Source: Lactifluus volemus (lineage: Eukaryota > Basidiomycota > Agaricomycetes > Russulales > Russulaceae). Taken from it: 64,000 nt of DNA. The notes under the pieces are model-generated. The model saw only the letters and a program-made list of their open reading frames with translations, searched no databases and was not told the origin of the DNA. Where the stretch lies: positions 310,001-374,000 of the forward strand of contig WTXI01000018.1 of NCBI GenBank assembly GCA_022376515.1, read 5' to 3'. Shown here one piece after another: positions 10,401 to 21,800 of this stretch (position 1 is the first letter of the stretch; every line of letters starts with the position of its first letter). A program made the position numbers and the translations under genes.

Positions 10401-12911
10401 CATCGAGAACAGTGTGGGCTTTGCTTCACGAGCATTGCCATCTTTGAAGACATGGTTACGATCTTCCCAACCGAAGGTACGTATACCCTATAATTGAATA
10501 CGACATGTAGTGACTATTGCGTAAGGTGCAACAGCCTTCCGAAGCGATGATCGAGAATTCATTGGCATTAGTAAATGATGCATCCACGTTTGTGCGGTAT
10601 TTTGGGAAGCCGATAGCAAGAAGCGCTCCGCATATCTATATCTCTGCCTTACCCTTCACACCATCCTCTTCCCACATCTATAAGCGCTACATCCACCTAT
10701 TTCCTCGAAAATTGTCACTGGAACGCGGGCAGTTGTCTCACTGGCCAGCATTGGAAATGGAGATCCTGGCACATACCGACGAAGTTAACTCTGTTGCGTT
10801 CTCGCCGGATGGGCAGCGGATCGCCTCTTCCTCACTAGATGGTACGATTCGCGTGTGGGACGCCATAACAGGGGATGTCGTAGTGGGCCAGTTTATCGGA
10901 CACACTGATGAGGTCGTCTCTGTTACATTCTCGCCAGACGGGCGGCGCATCGCCTCGGCCTCGTCTGACCGCACGATTTATGTGTGGGATGCAACATCAG
11001 GAGAGTTTATAGTCGGCCCTTTTATTGGACACACCGACGTGGTCTATTTTGTTGATTTCTCACCAGATGGTCGGCGCGTTGCCTCAGCTTCGAAGGATCA
11101 CACAATTCGTGTGTGGGATGCTGCAACAGGAGAGGTTGTCGCGGGTCCGATCACTGAACACAATGCACCAGTACATTGTGTTGTATTTTCGCCGGACGGG
11201 CAGCGCATTGCCTCGGCCTCTGCAGATTGTACCATTCGCGTTTGGAGTGCCACGACAGGAGAGGTCATGGCAGCCCCGTTTATTGGACATACTGATTGGG
11301 TCAACGATGTCGTATTCTCGTCGGACGGGCAGCGCATTGCCTCGGCCTCAGACGACTGCACGATTCGCGTGTGGGATGCCACAACTGGACAGGTTGTAGC
11401 AGGCCCATTCACTGGGCATACCGGATATGTCTTTTCTGTGGCATTCTCGCCGGACGGCCAGCGCATCGCATCAGCCTCTTATGACTGCTCGATTCGCATA
11501 TGGGATGCCACAACAGGAAAAATTGTAGCAGGCCCGTTTACTGAAAACATCGATACCGTCTTTTCTGTTGCATTCTCTCCGGACGGGCAGAGCATCGCCT
11601 CAGCCTCGGGAGATTTCACAATTCGCATCTGGAATGCCGCAACAGGAACCATCAGAGCGGGCCCATTTACTGGACACAACAGTTCGGTATTTTTTGCTGC
11701 ATTCTCACCAGATGGACAGCGCATCGCGTCGGGCTCTGCAGATTGCAAGATTTGCTTGTGGGATGCCGCCACAGGAGACCTTGTAGCGGGTCCGTTTTCC
11801 GGACACACTAGATCAATCCTTGCTGTTGCGTTTTCACCAGATGGGCAGCGTATTGCCTCGACCTCCGGGGATTTCACGATTCGCATTTGGGATGCCACAA
11901 CAGGAGCGGTTGTGTTCTCACTCACCGACCAGGTCGGATCTTCTGCATTCTCACTCACCGATCAGGTCGGACCTTTTGCATTCTCACCAGACAGGAAACA
12001 CATCGTCTGCGCCTCATACGATTGTGCGATCCGCGTGTGGGACGTCACAACAGGAGACGTCGTAGCGGGTCCATTCAACGGGCATACTCGATTCATCAAA
12101 TCTGTTGCGTACTCGCCAGACGGACAGCGCATCGCATCAGCCTCTCAAGATCTCACGATTCGCGTGTGGGATGCCGCAACAGGAGACGCGGTGGCGGGCC
12201 CATTTACTGGACACACAAGCGAAGTCAATTCCGTTGTATTCGCACCAGATGGTCGACGAATCGCTTCAGGGTCGCGAGATCTCACGATTCGCATGTGGGA
12301 TGCCACAACAGGAGAGGCCGTAGCAGGTCCGTTTACTGGACACACCGGCCCGGTCTTTTCTGTTGCATTCTCTCCAGACGGACAACGCATTGCCTCGGCC
12401 TCTGCAGATTGTACCATTCGCATGTGGGATGCCACGACAGGGGAGGTCATGGTATTTACTGGACATGCCGATTGGGTCAACTCCGTCGCGTTCTCACCAG
12501 ATGGGCGACTTATCACTTCGGCCTCAGCAGATCACACAATTCGCTTATGGGACGTTACAACAGGAGAGTACGTAGGAGACTCGTCTCTGTTTACTGCGTA
12601 CTGCGGACACCGAAAGCTGATTCACACCGCACAGACAGTCCATCGCGTCGGCCTCGCGAGAACATACGATTCTCGTAAAGGGAAGAACTGAAGAAATTGA
12701 GAAGATCTATTCTATAGACAAACATTTATTCTTTAGCGATGGTTGGATGTGTGGAGAAGAGGGGGAGCGTTTTTTCTGGGTTCCCGAGATCCACCGGCCA
12801 TATCTTCAGAGATCTAACACTGTCTGGATTGCGGGCAGAGATGATACCCAGCTTGATCTTACAAACTTCGTGCATGGATCAAATTGGGCTTCGGTATATA
12901 CCCACAACTGA
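7456..12911 (+). CDS. NLR2: C2-NACHT-WD40 receptor, uninterrupted gene model
   Basis: Predicted exons are 7456-7552, 7607-7760, 7815-7921, 7975-8195, 8253-8303, 8366-8570, 8623-8807, 8867-8891, 8942-10476, 10535-12567 and 12635-12911. They sum to 4890 nt, 1629 aa, with every phase consistent. Domains: C2 at roughly 25-135 (VLRAHNIPRIK, GQFYVTVTDG), a helical linker (AIRDAFDFANDADAL, VDGEIERYRTTLVRLRDDF), then NACHT with Walker A GQAGTGKSS near 400 and Walker B ILIVIDALDES near 497. Fourteen WD40 repeats run from about 925 to 1538. The tail (WMCGEEGE, RPYLQRSNTVWIAG, FVHGSNWAS) is typical of agaricomycete WD40 NLRs. By family, it is a cytosolic signalling NTPase for non-self recognition or vegetative incompatibility. 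Two points are inferred. The donor at 7761 replaces a site that would now read a TGA stop, and the last intron is absent from the other copies. The N terminus (MLTITTALPQ) is uncertain because the first exon and intron seen in NLR1 are deleted here. Confidence 0.8.
10770..12567 (+). repeat. WD40 repeat array of NLR2 (14 units)
   Basis: All 14 units are in one frame. Most are 43 residues. Unit 9 carries a duplicated insertion (SLTDQVG twice), unit 10 is degenerate (FSPDRKHIVCAS), and unit 13 is two residues short (GEVMVFTGH). Most differences between units lie at the residue after SAS and in the first four residues after GHT. That is where surface contacts of WD40 blades usually fall. Confidence 0.9.
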
Positions 12912-14700
12912 TTCAAACAGACATTGTATAGTAAACCCCGTCTCACTATCCAAATGTACAGTCCCCGCCGCCGATTTCCTGGCTGAATCACGTGTACACC
13001 ATCTATGAGCCAATCAAATCGACTGAGCGGCGTCTTTTGTCGCAACCTACTATTTCCTCTGCGAGATCCATCGTAAGGTTGAAAAATGCCTCTCTCACTC
13101 AAGAAATTTATGCCATGCGCCTCAACTCGGATGTCGGATCTCCGCATTATCGTTGAAAGGTGTGTGATTCTATTCTGTATCATGTCTTGTTCTTATAACC
13201 CTAACCAGAGAACGACGGCGACAAAGTGACGTCTTGCGCACCTTGACGATCTGGACGCCAATTTCCAGACCGTTCCAGTATCCTCCAAAAAGGTCCTGCT
13301 GAGGATCAAGGTCTAGATGAGCCGAACTTTCAAGGAGTCCAGCTGAACAAGTACTCGTAATACACTTTCTTCGGCTTTGGCGCACGGCCGATGCCGCTCT
13401 TTGACCGCATAGGTCGCCCACAAAGAAAAACGCGAATGAATCAGGGGAGAACGAATTCATGAATTGTTGGCCAGGCTTCTTCCCCGTTCGAATCTTTCGC
13501 CCTTTCTATGACAGTTGTATTGACAGTAAGATGAGGCTAGATTCGTGGTAAACAAGATATGAGGAAGAGAATTGAACAGCGACTACTGACCTCAGTCTCT
13601 CCCCGAAGGCTGATTTTTGACAGGGAAATCGTACAGTACGTTACTCTGACCGAGAGGTGTCGAGTGAGAGCAAAAAAAAAAGATTCGCGCAACTCCTAGT
13701 GTAGTGACTACGAACGTATCACTCACGTATATATGCGCTATAATCTGGCATAATTTATCCCCCCAAACCCCATCGCTGACGAAGCGCTTCAGGTGGTGCG
13801 TTGCTATTGAGCCGTCCTGGCTTCAAAAATTCGGGTTGGCAAATTGTGGAGTCACTTGGTATGTCTCAAGGCGAACGGAAGCCCTGAATTCGTGTCGCTA
13901 GCACCGACGCCGGACTTGTCAAGTATCGTGTACGTCAGTGAGAAGATGGTCTCTGCCCATTACAGTACCAAATGGCATGAGCTCGAAGCTTTGAGCAAGG
14001 TCACAAGGTGGAAACAAAAAAAAACACGATTGGATGGGAGAGTCGGACCCGCTGAGTTGGCATGGACTCGGAATTCTGGAGTAAAACCAATGTGTCAAAA
14101 AGGTGAGCCAATGCCCGGTATCGATAATCAGGCGCTGTACACTTTCCTTGACGTATGGCATGAAGGTCATTTATGGCCTCTAAGCAAATATCGGAAGCAG
14201 GAGCAGAGGAGAATGTGGCAGCATTCAAGAGTGGGTAAACGAAGGAGAAACGGGAAACTCCGCAAGAGGGTCGGACTGGATCTCGCACAATGTTAGGTTT
14301 GCTTCGTCTGCAAGTGGGAATGCAGTTGCGGATTTACTCCTCCTCCTCCTTGACATCTGTAGTAGTAATAGTAGAATTAAAGTGCAGAGAGGAGATACTT
14401 AGAATGAAAAACCGATAAACAAAAATAGGAAGCGAGAGGCCAAGGCAAGGTGATAGCGGTGATAGCGGTGATTGTTGAAGAAGGGATTGGCGGCATCGCC
14501 CCGAACCTCATTTTTTGTTTCAGTATCTTGACAGCAAAGACACTGTCGGACTGCTTAGTACATATGCTAGTGTACTATAGCGTTTCGCATTCTCCAGATG
14601 GACAGTCCCGACTTTATCCCCTTTTAGTACATTCATTTGTCTGGCCATATCCTTCTTTTACTACTTTCATAGGCCCGTAGTTCTCGTGCTGACACCGCGC
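12912..14700. other. Unassigned interval between NLR2 and the SSP array
   Basis: No convincing gene. A plus-strand frame of 150 codons (13844-14296) and several shorter ones resemble nothing I know and lack intron or promoter support. Low-complexity tracts include a CTC run near 14338 and a threefold GGTGATAGC-like repeat near 14449. A T-rich to A-rich stretch lies near 13670. Confidence 0.35.
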
Positions 14701-14756
14701 GAGTGTGCTGAGATTACCTTATTATTGTCCCTTAGGGCGACCATCTCCGCACTTGC

Positions 14757-15143
14757 TCAATAAACTATAGACTCCTCGCCGGGAAGTGTCCTCGCACTAC
14801 CAGGGCCTACTTCGTTCACACTAGTACTCACATATGATACAAATCCCACACGCTCGCGGCAGCCATTTTTACTTCTAGAACATCTCACAAAGGTTATGAT
14901 TTCCGTGTAGTGTTTACGATAAAAGATCACAGAATAAATCTCCATTGGGACATAGTGCGAAACGATGACAATGTGAAAGGTGGACCCTGACATCGCCGAA
15001 ACGCAAAATCCATAAACAAACATATCAGCCTCTGGTAAGATAATGCGCGATGATAACGCTTGTACTGCGTATATAATGGACATGGGGCTGGTAGGCAGAA
15101 GTCAATAAACTCGGCAGGTGAAGATATACAAGAGGTACTACCA
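14757..15143 (-). other. 3' flank of SSP1 (minus strand), conserved in the composite unit
   Basis: Read on the minus strand, this matches the sequence that follows every SSP gene: a TTGACTTCTGC segment, CAGAGGCTGATATG, then TTCATGG or its variants, and an AATAAA-like end. The frames are not conserved between copies because of 1-base indels. It is best read as 3' UTR and downstream DNA. Confidence 0.45.
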
Positions 15144-15347
15144 TCATCGAAGTTCAAGTCCACCAATATCAAGTTCTAGTTTAGGTCAGTTAAGCTTGCA
15201 CTGTGTAGGCATGGGTTCTAACAGGTACGTACTAACACCACTAAGTAGGTCGTCCACGCCTGTGAGCTCGCCCCCGCTCTGTGGGCTCGGAGCAGCGAGA
15301 GAGAGAATGGCGAAAGAGAGAGCCAAGGCGGTCTTCATAAACATCAT
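15144..15347 (-). CDS. SSP1: small secreted peptide, B-type ending
   Basis: Exon 1 is 15347-15233 and exon 2 is 15175-15144, joined by a 57-nt GT-AG intron (GTACGT donor, CTAAACTAG acceptor). Exon 1 starts MMFMKTALALSFAILSLA, a classic signal peptide with cleavage expected near AAPSPQ. The mature part is about 28 residues and ends KLDIGGLELR. The stop is the TGA of a TGATGG shared with the other B-type copies. No cysteine is present. The family is not known to me. This is one of only two members on the minus strand, and it is divergent from SSP2. Confidence 0.6.
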
Positions 15348-16604
15348 TGTGCCCACAGCAAGTTATTTTGGAAGGATAACAGAACGCTTCAAGGGGTGAT
15401 GACGTTGGTGAGAAAAGGAGGGAGGTGCCCCGACTTCTATACCTCAGACAGCTCAAGCTCGTGACAGCTGACCGACATCAGCCACCGCGCAGACTAGTAC
15501 GGATTTGCAAAAGTTAGTTCCGACGGAAAAACTGACTCGGACCAATCAGGCTTAATCAGGTTTCAGGATTTTACCAACTGAGTTTGTATTACATTTTAAG
15601 ACGCCTGTAGCACGCGTGTGTTCTTTGCGATGGAATTTGGTGGAAATTCGGATCCGTCGTGGTGGATCAATCCATTGCGGAGAATCCGAGTCAGTCTCTT
15701 CTAGTCCACTGTCAGTATCACGTTCATGTATGATGTCATATCAAGAATGTTGGGGTGACAAGCCACCCCATAGCGTGAAATGGAAACTAGATTACTAAGA
15801 ATGGCTAGTCACACCGCTCCACGCTGAATGCCAGCACTATAATCCAAATCGTGAGCAAGACTGGACAGCGCTATGACGCTATTAGTCCCCAGTGGATATG
15901 CTGCAGTTGAGACGGACTACTAGTAGCATCTCCGAAGTCAGATGAAGCCATTCGGTGGTGTCAGTAAGGTCGGAGCCTCGGGTAAGCCTGACTACTGCGG
16001 GCAGTTGACTGGGTAAATTTCGCACGTCACGAGGTCTTAGAATGGCTGAATTTGTCGCTTACCAAAACGGGTTCAGATTCTCAGAACACGCTGAAATTTA
16101 GACTCCGAGTCAACCGAACTGAAAAATGGGTATTGTGGACTTGTACAATGCTGCTTGAATCAGGCAAATAGAAAGTTACTACAGGATTAATACCTGGTCT
16201 GGGGCGCATATTGCAATGTGGATTCTGTGGAGGGGTGAGGCTAGTCACCTTTAGCGATTTTCCTGATGGCCGGCAGGCTAGCCATCCCTAGTAACCTACT
16301 TTTCACGCTAACGGGTGGCTACTGTACCAGCCAGAATTCCAAGATTCACCACTGGCATGACTTACCCGAAACCTGATTAAGCCTGATTGGTCAGTCGTTT
16401 TAGAACTGAATCTATTGTCATTGCTAATCCCCCGTAGTCTGCGCGTTGGTTCAGCGCCGGCATAATCCTTTTCCAGAGGCATCAACTGTCACAAACTCGA
16501 GCTGTCTGCGGTATAAAAGCTGGGCTCCCGCCCTCCTTCTCTCGCCAACCTCATCACCTCTTGAAGCGTTCTGTTATCCTTCCATATTACTTGCTCTAAG
16601 CACA
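15348..16604. promoter_or_regulatory. Divergent promoter region between SSP1 and SSP2
   Basis: The two ends form an imperfect inverted repeat. Reading outward from each gene one meets a CTCGAGCTGTC-like motif, TCACAAACTCGAG, GCAGACTA and CTGATTGG. SSP2 has a good TATA box (GTATAAAAGC at 16511). On the SSP1 side the box is degenerate (TATAGAAG, complement of 15432-15439), so SSP1 may be weakly expressed. Confidence 0.5.
16511..16520 (+). promoter_or_regulatory. TATA box of SSP2
   Basis: GTATAAAAGC sits 94 bp upstream of the ATG, preceded by CTCGAGCTGTCTGCG. The same arrangement stands before nearly every SSP copy in the window. Confidence 0.65.
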
Positions 16605-16834
16605 ATGATGTTTATGAAGACCATCTTGGCTCTCTCTTTTACTGCTCTCGCCCTCGCTTCTCCGACTCCTCAGGGGGGCCTGGGCCCGGACACGGATCTA
16701 CTCAATGGTATGTCCTGTCAGAACCCATGCCCACCTGGTGCAAGCTTGACTGACCTAACATAGATGTTGATATCATTCTTGGTGATATTCTTGCTGGGGC
16801 GTGGTTAGTGCTGTTATATATCTTCAATTGCTGA
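16605..16834 (+). CDS. SSP2: small secreted peptide, A-type ending
   Basis: Exon 1 is 16605-16707 (MMFMKTILALSFTALALA, then SPTPQGGLG). Exon 2 is 16764-16834, across a 56-nt intron with GTATGT donor and CTAACATAG acceptor. The product is about 57 residues. The mature part ends AWLVLLYIFNC, the variant of the A-type tail W-x-x-LLYI-x-NC. An alternative is that the sequence after TGG (16803) is a second intron ending TTCAACAG at 16852, which would change the last residues. The signal peptide predicts secretion; the role is unknown. Confidence 0.6.
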
Positions 16835-17479
16835 GTTTATTGACTTCAACAGATAACGCAAATGAGGACCCACAATCCAGATAGTACAGGCATGATTATT
16901 GCGCGGTGGACTTTATGTTACCAGAGGCTGATATGTTAGTTCATGGTTTTTGCATATCGGGGGCTCGGACGTCAGGATTCACCTTTCATGTCATCGTTTC
17001 GCTCTATGTGCCAGTGGGGGATTTTTTTGTCGTAAACACTACATGGACAACATAGCTTTTGTGAGATCTTCTTGAACTAAATAGCTGCCACAACTAGTGT
17101 GAACGACATAGGCCTCTGGCAGTTCGAGAAAACGTCCCAGCGAGGAGTCGAAGACAAGGATAACATCGGCTCCAGTCTCACATGATGTGTGTCAACTCAG
17201 TACTCAGTTTTTATGAGTTGCTATAGCTAAATAAAGGGGTGAACCGTGGGTACTGCACATGTTGTTCGAAGAAGCGCAAGGTCACACCGACTCACATACC
17301 GCCTTGCGGCGACTCAGACCTCAGGTGCGGAACGTACCCAGGCTCTTCGCTCGCCGGACCGCTTAACATTTTTGGGTGGTAGCTGGAGAAGCCAGATGAT
17401 TACGACCTCAGGCCGCACAGGATTTGACAGTAAGGCAATAATCAAAGAATTATTTCTGAATTGAAATGTAGTTGAAGCT

Positions 17480-17880
17480 ATGCGTGGGTTGTAAAGTAAC
17501 TTAGTCAAAGCAGTAAAATGAACTACAAGGACGACATGCAGCAAGTCTTGCTCGGCTACATGACTACGCGCTTGGCTGCCAATACAAAACGGGCGTTAGG
17601 CAAGCGGCATATCACGGAGGCGACGCCACAAGCCCATCACCCTCTTTTGGCGCTTCGTTACCTCATCTTCCTTCTTACTTCTATTTCAGTCCAAAAACAA
17701 TACCGTCTGTCGCACAAAGACACACTTAGGTGATCCAGAATCCGTGTTTGAGCTTTCCCGCGCTTAAGCGCAGGCAACCAACTTGAAGCGCAAGAAGTAG
17801 TTAGCATGTAGGAAGTGCCAGACCCCTGGAGTCGATTCAACGTCATTTACTTATATCGAAGAAGCACTGCAAGTGAGAAA
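17480..17880 (+). pseudogene. NLR-leader-like relic 1
   Basis: It contains CTTCGTTACCTCATCTTCC, TATTTCAGTCC and AACAATACCGT, then a segment matching the region upstream of NLR3 and NLR4. The start codon is deleted here: CCGTCTGTCGCACAAAGACA stands in place of the ATG-containing sequence at 25044. A coiled-coil-like frame follows (TYIEEALQVRKQEIKRT) and is shared with other relics. Confidence 0.4.
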
Positions 17881-18445
17881 ACAAGAAATCAAAAGGACCA
17901 TTCTTTGATTTCAAGGTCAGCTCGTGATTTGCAATTTATCAAGCGGCGCATTCCGCTCACGTTATTAATAAGCTTCAACGTTTTAACATTCTGAGTTCTG
18001 ACACCACTGACTGCTACATCTGACTTCGGAGATACTAATTCATCTCGCCAACTGCGGCGTATATACTGGGGACTGATAGCGCTAGATTGTCGAGTTTTTC
18101 TCGTAATTGGAATCCTTGAGGATTATTGGTAAGAGACCGTGTCTGAAGGCAGCAGTACACTCTGTGGAGCGCATCAGGAATTGATTATGTAGTCACTCCA
18201 AGATTCCTGATGCCAGTGTCATGTCCATGCACTGGACTGGAACAAACTGAATCTTCGCGAACTGAATCGCAACGGACTAATCCACGGACCCGAATTTTCA
18301 AACTTCCATCGAAAAGAGACCATGTATGCTGCAAGAATTTTACAATCACCCGTAGTGTGCGTGATGCTTCAGTGCTTCTGATATCGGCATAATTCTTCTC
18401 CAGAAACCCAGAAACATTAATTGTTACAAACTCGAGCTGTCTGGG

Positions 18446-18453
18446 TATAAAAA
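18446..18453 (+). promoter_or_regulatory. TATA box of SSP3
   Basis: TATAAAAA follows CTCGAGCTGTCTGGG, as before the other copies. The promoter is intact although the gene behind it is truncated. Confidence 0.6.
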
Positions 18454-18529
18454 CTGGGGCCACCCGTCCTCTCACCAACGTCATCACCCTCGAAGTGTTC
18501 ACCCTTTCAAATTACCAGCTGTAGACACA

Positions 18530-18637
18530 ATGACGTTTATGAGGACCACCTTGGCTATCTCTTTTGCTACTCTCGCTCTCGCTGCTCTGACTCCACAGGA
18601 TTCAGCGGACATGGCGAGGATTCGAGGACCAATATGA
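18530..18637 (+). pseudogene. SSP3: deletion derivative of a secreted peptide gene
   Basis: The frame reads MTFMRTTLAISFATLALA, then ALTPQDSADMARIRGPI and a stop (35 residues). After DSADM the sequence is no longer SSP. It matches the downstream segment found several hundred bases after other copies (GACATGGCGAGGA...CGAGGACCAA). So exon 2 and the 3' region have been removed by an internal deletion. The signal peptide remains and a 12-15 residue peptide could still be exported, but the normal mature part is lost. Confidence 0.6.
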
Positions 18638-18699
18638 TATTGAAGATGACATCGGCTCCAGTCTCGAGTCTCACGTGATGTTGCTGTCGTACCCAAGCT

Positions 18700-19040
18700 C
18701 GGAAGTGCTGTACGAGTTACGAGCTAAATAAAGGGGCGAAGCAGCTGGGTCGTGACAGCCACGCTATAACTTGTAGAAGCCTAGCAGGCCACTAAGAGGA
18801 TTTTACATGGTACGCACGTACCGTTTATGGTTACGGCCGTAACAGGCGGGTTCGTTTCGTATACAGCCGCAACAAATACGGAGCTAGACGGTGATGACCC
18901 GTATGCGGTACGCAGTACGGTGGCTTAGTTGCTCGCTGGGACAGGGCGATTCTTACTTCATGTACAACGTGCATCCTCAAGGATATCAGCAAGTAAGGTG
19001 TTAAAAAATTTCATTTGCATGGAGCGACCTGTACTGCATA
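18700..19040. other. Composite-unit segment with a 12-bp palindrome
   Basis: After GAGCTAAATAAAGGGG (probable polyadenylation region of the upstream SSP unit) comes GTTACGGCCGTAAC, a perfect palindrome at about 18830-18843. It lies inside a block repeated near 26490, 31120, 49505 and 53510. No function is assigned. Confidence 0.4.
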
Positions 19041-19048
19041 TATGCAGA

Positions 19049-20130
19049 TCATAAAACTACCTGGTTCCACCAACAACAACAATATTCGACCGAGTGAATG
19101 GATTGTTCTGTCTGTTCATTACGACGGGCCCCTAACTTGACGATCTGTGCAGGAACCTGGACAGTGGAAGAGGCCGAGGACCCATCGGCGATGTGATGAT
19201 CTTTCACGCTCGGCAGGTCCGGGGCTGGCCGGGACCGCATGCTGAATCCGGCGGTCCATTGGTCGTTCGCAAGAAAGGCTTGCTGAGTGGCCAGGGAGGC
19301 GAGGAGAGGGTCTGAGGGATTGGTATAACCTGATGGTGTGACATTGGCACCCGCTGCAAACGGATGACTGAGTAAAAAAACGCTTACTCATGTCGAGCCA
19401 CGATGATTTCGGTCCCATTGACCGTGGCGTATTGGTATCATTTGGTGAGGTAGAAAGTGGATGATCACGTAGAAGAGATGGGCCGCGGCCGTCAATGAGG
19501 AAAGTCCTCCCCAGAGACGGATGAGGAGTTGACACTCGGACTCATCACAGAGCCGCGTCGTAGGATCGTGATACACCCAAATAAGCCATACCATGCTCCC
19601 AACAAGGCACCAGGGTGCGGCATTGATGCTACGAGGATACAAATGATCAGAAACCCCAGAATATTAACGAAGAATCGACGTACCTCGGTACAAATACTAG
19701 TACCAACGAAGAAGAATAAGCTGCCGATCTGACACGAAGTTCGGGCTTATAGCAAAGGCACGGAGGAAGAAATTCTGGTAGTCAAGCCACTCAAGGGGCA
19801 TGAGGGACAAAGCGTTGACATTGGAGGATGTCTCGGTGGCGCTGGGTGTGTCATGGCCTCAGGACGAGATGATGTTATCGCGGCAGGATGGGCATTGATT
19901 GATGTCATATTGGAACACCGCCCCGACAGCGATGGTGTCGTGTCCGGAGATGAGACGGCAGTGAAGCCCTCCCTATCCAAAGGTTAAGACGTCCAGGTTT
20001 TGATGCTGGACGAGCTCTTTTGCCAATGCGTAGCCTGAGAGCACACAAGTAAATAAAAATATCGGGGCCACAGAACTAGGGACATACAAGGATTAGACAT
20101 CTGGTGTTAAGCCCCGATCACTTCCTTTGA
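19049..20130 (-). pseudogene. Decayed minus-strand gene of the composite unit, copy 1
   Basis: Conserved minus-strand blocks include YPRSINAAPWCLVGSMVW, LIRLWGGLSSLTAAAHLF and a block reading TPSGYT with downstream ATQQAFLAND. One alternative frame of the first block reads VNILGFLIICILIAS, which would be a membrane segment. Frames are broken in every copy, so no full protein can be built. The hydrophobic stretches suggest a membrane protein; no family is recognised. Confidence 0.35.
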
Positions 20131-20269
20131 CGTCGACCAGCAGCGACAACAGATGGGGAGTGCGGAATGGTGCTGCTGCTACATAGGTATAGGGTCACAG
20201 CCGGGAGGGGTTATGTGAGGACATACATGTAGGAGAGCGACCACCTAGGAAGGAGAGGGTTGACCGTTG

Positions 20270-20960
20270 GTATCCATCGCATAGACGATTCCTTATTAGG
20301 TTTGTATTAGTCAGGTTGACCCGTTGACTCGGCCTTTTCAATTCGGAACTCAGAGCCAATGACAATTCTCTACAAAATTTGCGTAAACATTGAGTAGCAA
20401 CTTTAGATTTGGCAAGTGGTCATGGTAAGCATACTGTTCGATCTTCAATCGAACGTCACTCTTACAATACACTCTTATTGTATGCGTGTTTGTTTTGGGC
20501 CTGCCTTCAGCCAGTCATGATTTGCCACGGCACTTGGGTCTTCTTATCAGGCTGGCTCACTGAATCGTTCCGACATCGCTAACCTCAAAACCAACCTTCC
20601 TCCTTGGTTTGTTCGATGGACCTCCCGCTATTTTCTCTCACTTGTTGGCGAGACTTGGGCCGTGGGCGGTCTCTCGCACCGCTCGCACACTGTCATTACC
20701 TCCATCTGCCCGGTTGGAAGACAAGGTGATTATCACACCCCTTCGTCGTGCACATGGAGTTCCACTAGCTAACCCATGTGGAGTCTCTGAGATACTTGGA
20801 CAATCAGTCAAGAGAATGGGTCGACAAGCTCACCCGTCCGACTCTCCGTGCTACATCTGAGTCTGACGTAAGTTCTGCCGGTGCGGACCGCCCTCTCCGC
20901 TCACCGGTGGCGGTCTCATTGGCACTTGGGGCGTAGCTGGAGCAGCCAGATGGACCCAGA
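20270..20960 (+). pseudogene. Decayed plus-strand ORF block of the composite unit, copy 1
   Basis: It begins TTAGGTTTGTATTAGTCAGG. It continues with a block encoding, in broken frames, GTWVFLSGWLTESFRH and PPWFVRW, then LARLGPWAV. Later copies read GSPYQAGPLYRSDIASLKSY in the same place. It ends TTGGGGCGTAGCTGGAGCAG. This looks like a dead gene carried along in the repeat; no family is recognised. Confidence 0.3.
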
Positions 20961-21029
20961 ACAAGGATGAGTGGGCTTTAGTGTGCTAGTATTTTTGTGT
21001 GTGTGGAGCAAGGCAATTGGGTTAGCAGT

Positions 21030-21420
21030 GTGAGTTGGTTTTGCGGTGAGGGAAGCGGAGTCAAAGCAGTAAAACGAACCAAGTTACGGTATGGACTTGA
21101 CAAGGACGAGTCAAGCAAGTTTATACAGTAAGTGACGTCACGACACCAGGCGTATGTATAACTGCGGCATCGCGCCATGCGCAATGGCCCAGTGATCTCC
21201 CTCCTCTGGCACTTCGTTGCCTCAACTGCTCAACTCTTCCTTGTTGCCTATATTATGGCTCACAACTGTTATATTTCTAACGATGGCTCTCGCACGAGAC
21301 GATCCAGAATTCGTGTGTCAAACTGTCCCACACTTGAACCGAAGACGCAACGCGAGAGAGAAGATAAGGAATGAGCGGGACGATTTCAGCCTTTTAAGAC
21401 AGCTCGTAATTGCGATTGGT
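21030..21420 (+). pseudogene. NLR-leader-like relic 2
   Basis: It has GACGTCACGACACCAGG, CTTCGTTGCCTCAACTGCTC, then ATG at 21283 opening MALARDDPEFVCQTVPHL. This aligns by eye with the 5' region of NLR4 (CTCGCACAAGGACAT...GAGTCAAACTGTC). The frame closes soon afterwards and no C2 or NACHT sequence follows. Confidence 0.4.
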
Positions 21421-21599
21421 TAAAGTGACCGCCAAGTCTGATGACACCGGGACTCAACTGCCGGCGGCAAACAATCAAGTGGACTTAAAAGAAAGACGCT
21501 GCCAGTGATCGTAATGAACCGATCCACGGACCCAATTCGCCCGTTGCGTGTGTGGTGCTTCCGAGTCAGTGCTTCTGATGTCATCGTGATTCTTCTCCA

Positions 21600-21800
21600 G
21601 AGGCCTCGACTCGGACTGCCACAAGCTCGAGCTGTCTGGGGTACAGATTAATCGCTAGGGCCCACACCTCACCCATTAGTTTAGCTAGTAATTTGTACAG
21701 GACTCTCCCGAGCTCTGGAACACATCGTGTCAGTCTGGAGCCGATGTCAACTTCAATGTTATTCGACTCTGTTTGAGATCGGGATCGCGATGTCACCGTG
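21600..21800. other. SSP promoter joined to an inverted SSP downstream segment
   Basis: A plus-strand SSP promoter motif (CTCGAGCTGTCTGGGGTACAG near 21627) runs within 40 bp into the reverse complement of the AGCTAAATAAA/CATCGGCTCC segment that normally lies after an SSP gene. Both gene bodies are missing. The same junction occurs at 28950-29090, so the rearrangement predates a duplication of about 7.3 kb. Confidence 0.55.

Noticed and set aside
10770..12567. Regular repeats of about 129 bp that could suggest a CRISPR or satellite array
   Set aside because: The period is 43 codons and the translation is WD40. There are no unique spacers, and the organism is a eukaryote.
13844..14296. 150-codon plus-strand frame between NLR2 and the array
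   Set aside because: No homologous pattern, no intron or promoter signals, and mixed composition. It was left as unassigned sequence.
16446..16604. Frames reading TNSSCLRYKSWGPSLLLSPTSS upstream of SSP genes (several copies)
   Set aside because: This is the promoter and 5' UTR translated. The frame is kept only because the promoter DNA is conserved; the conserved TATA box lies inside it.
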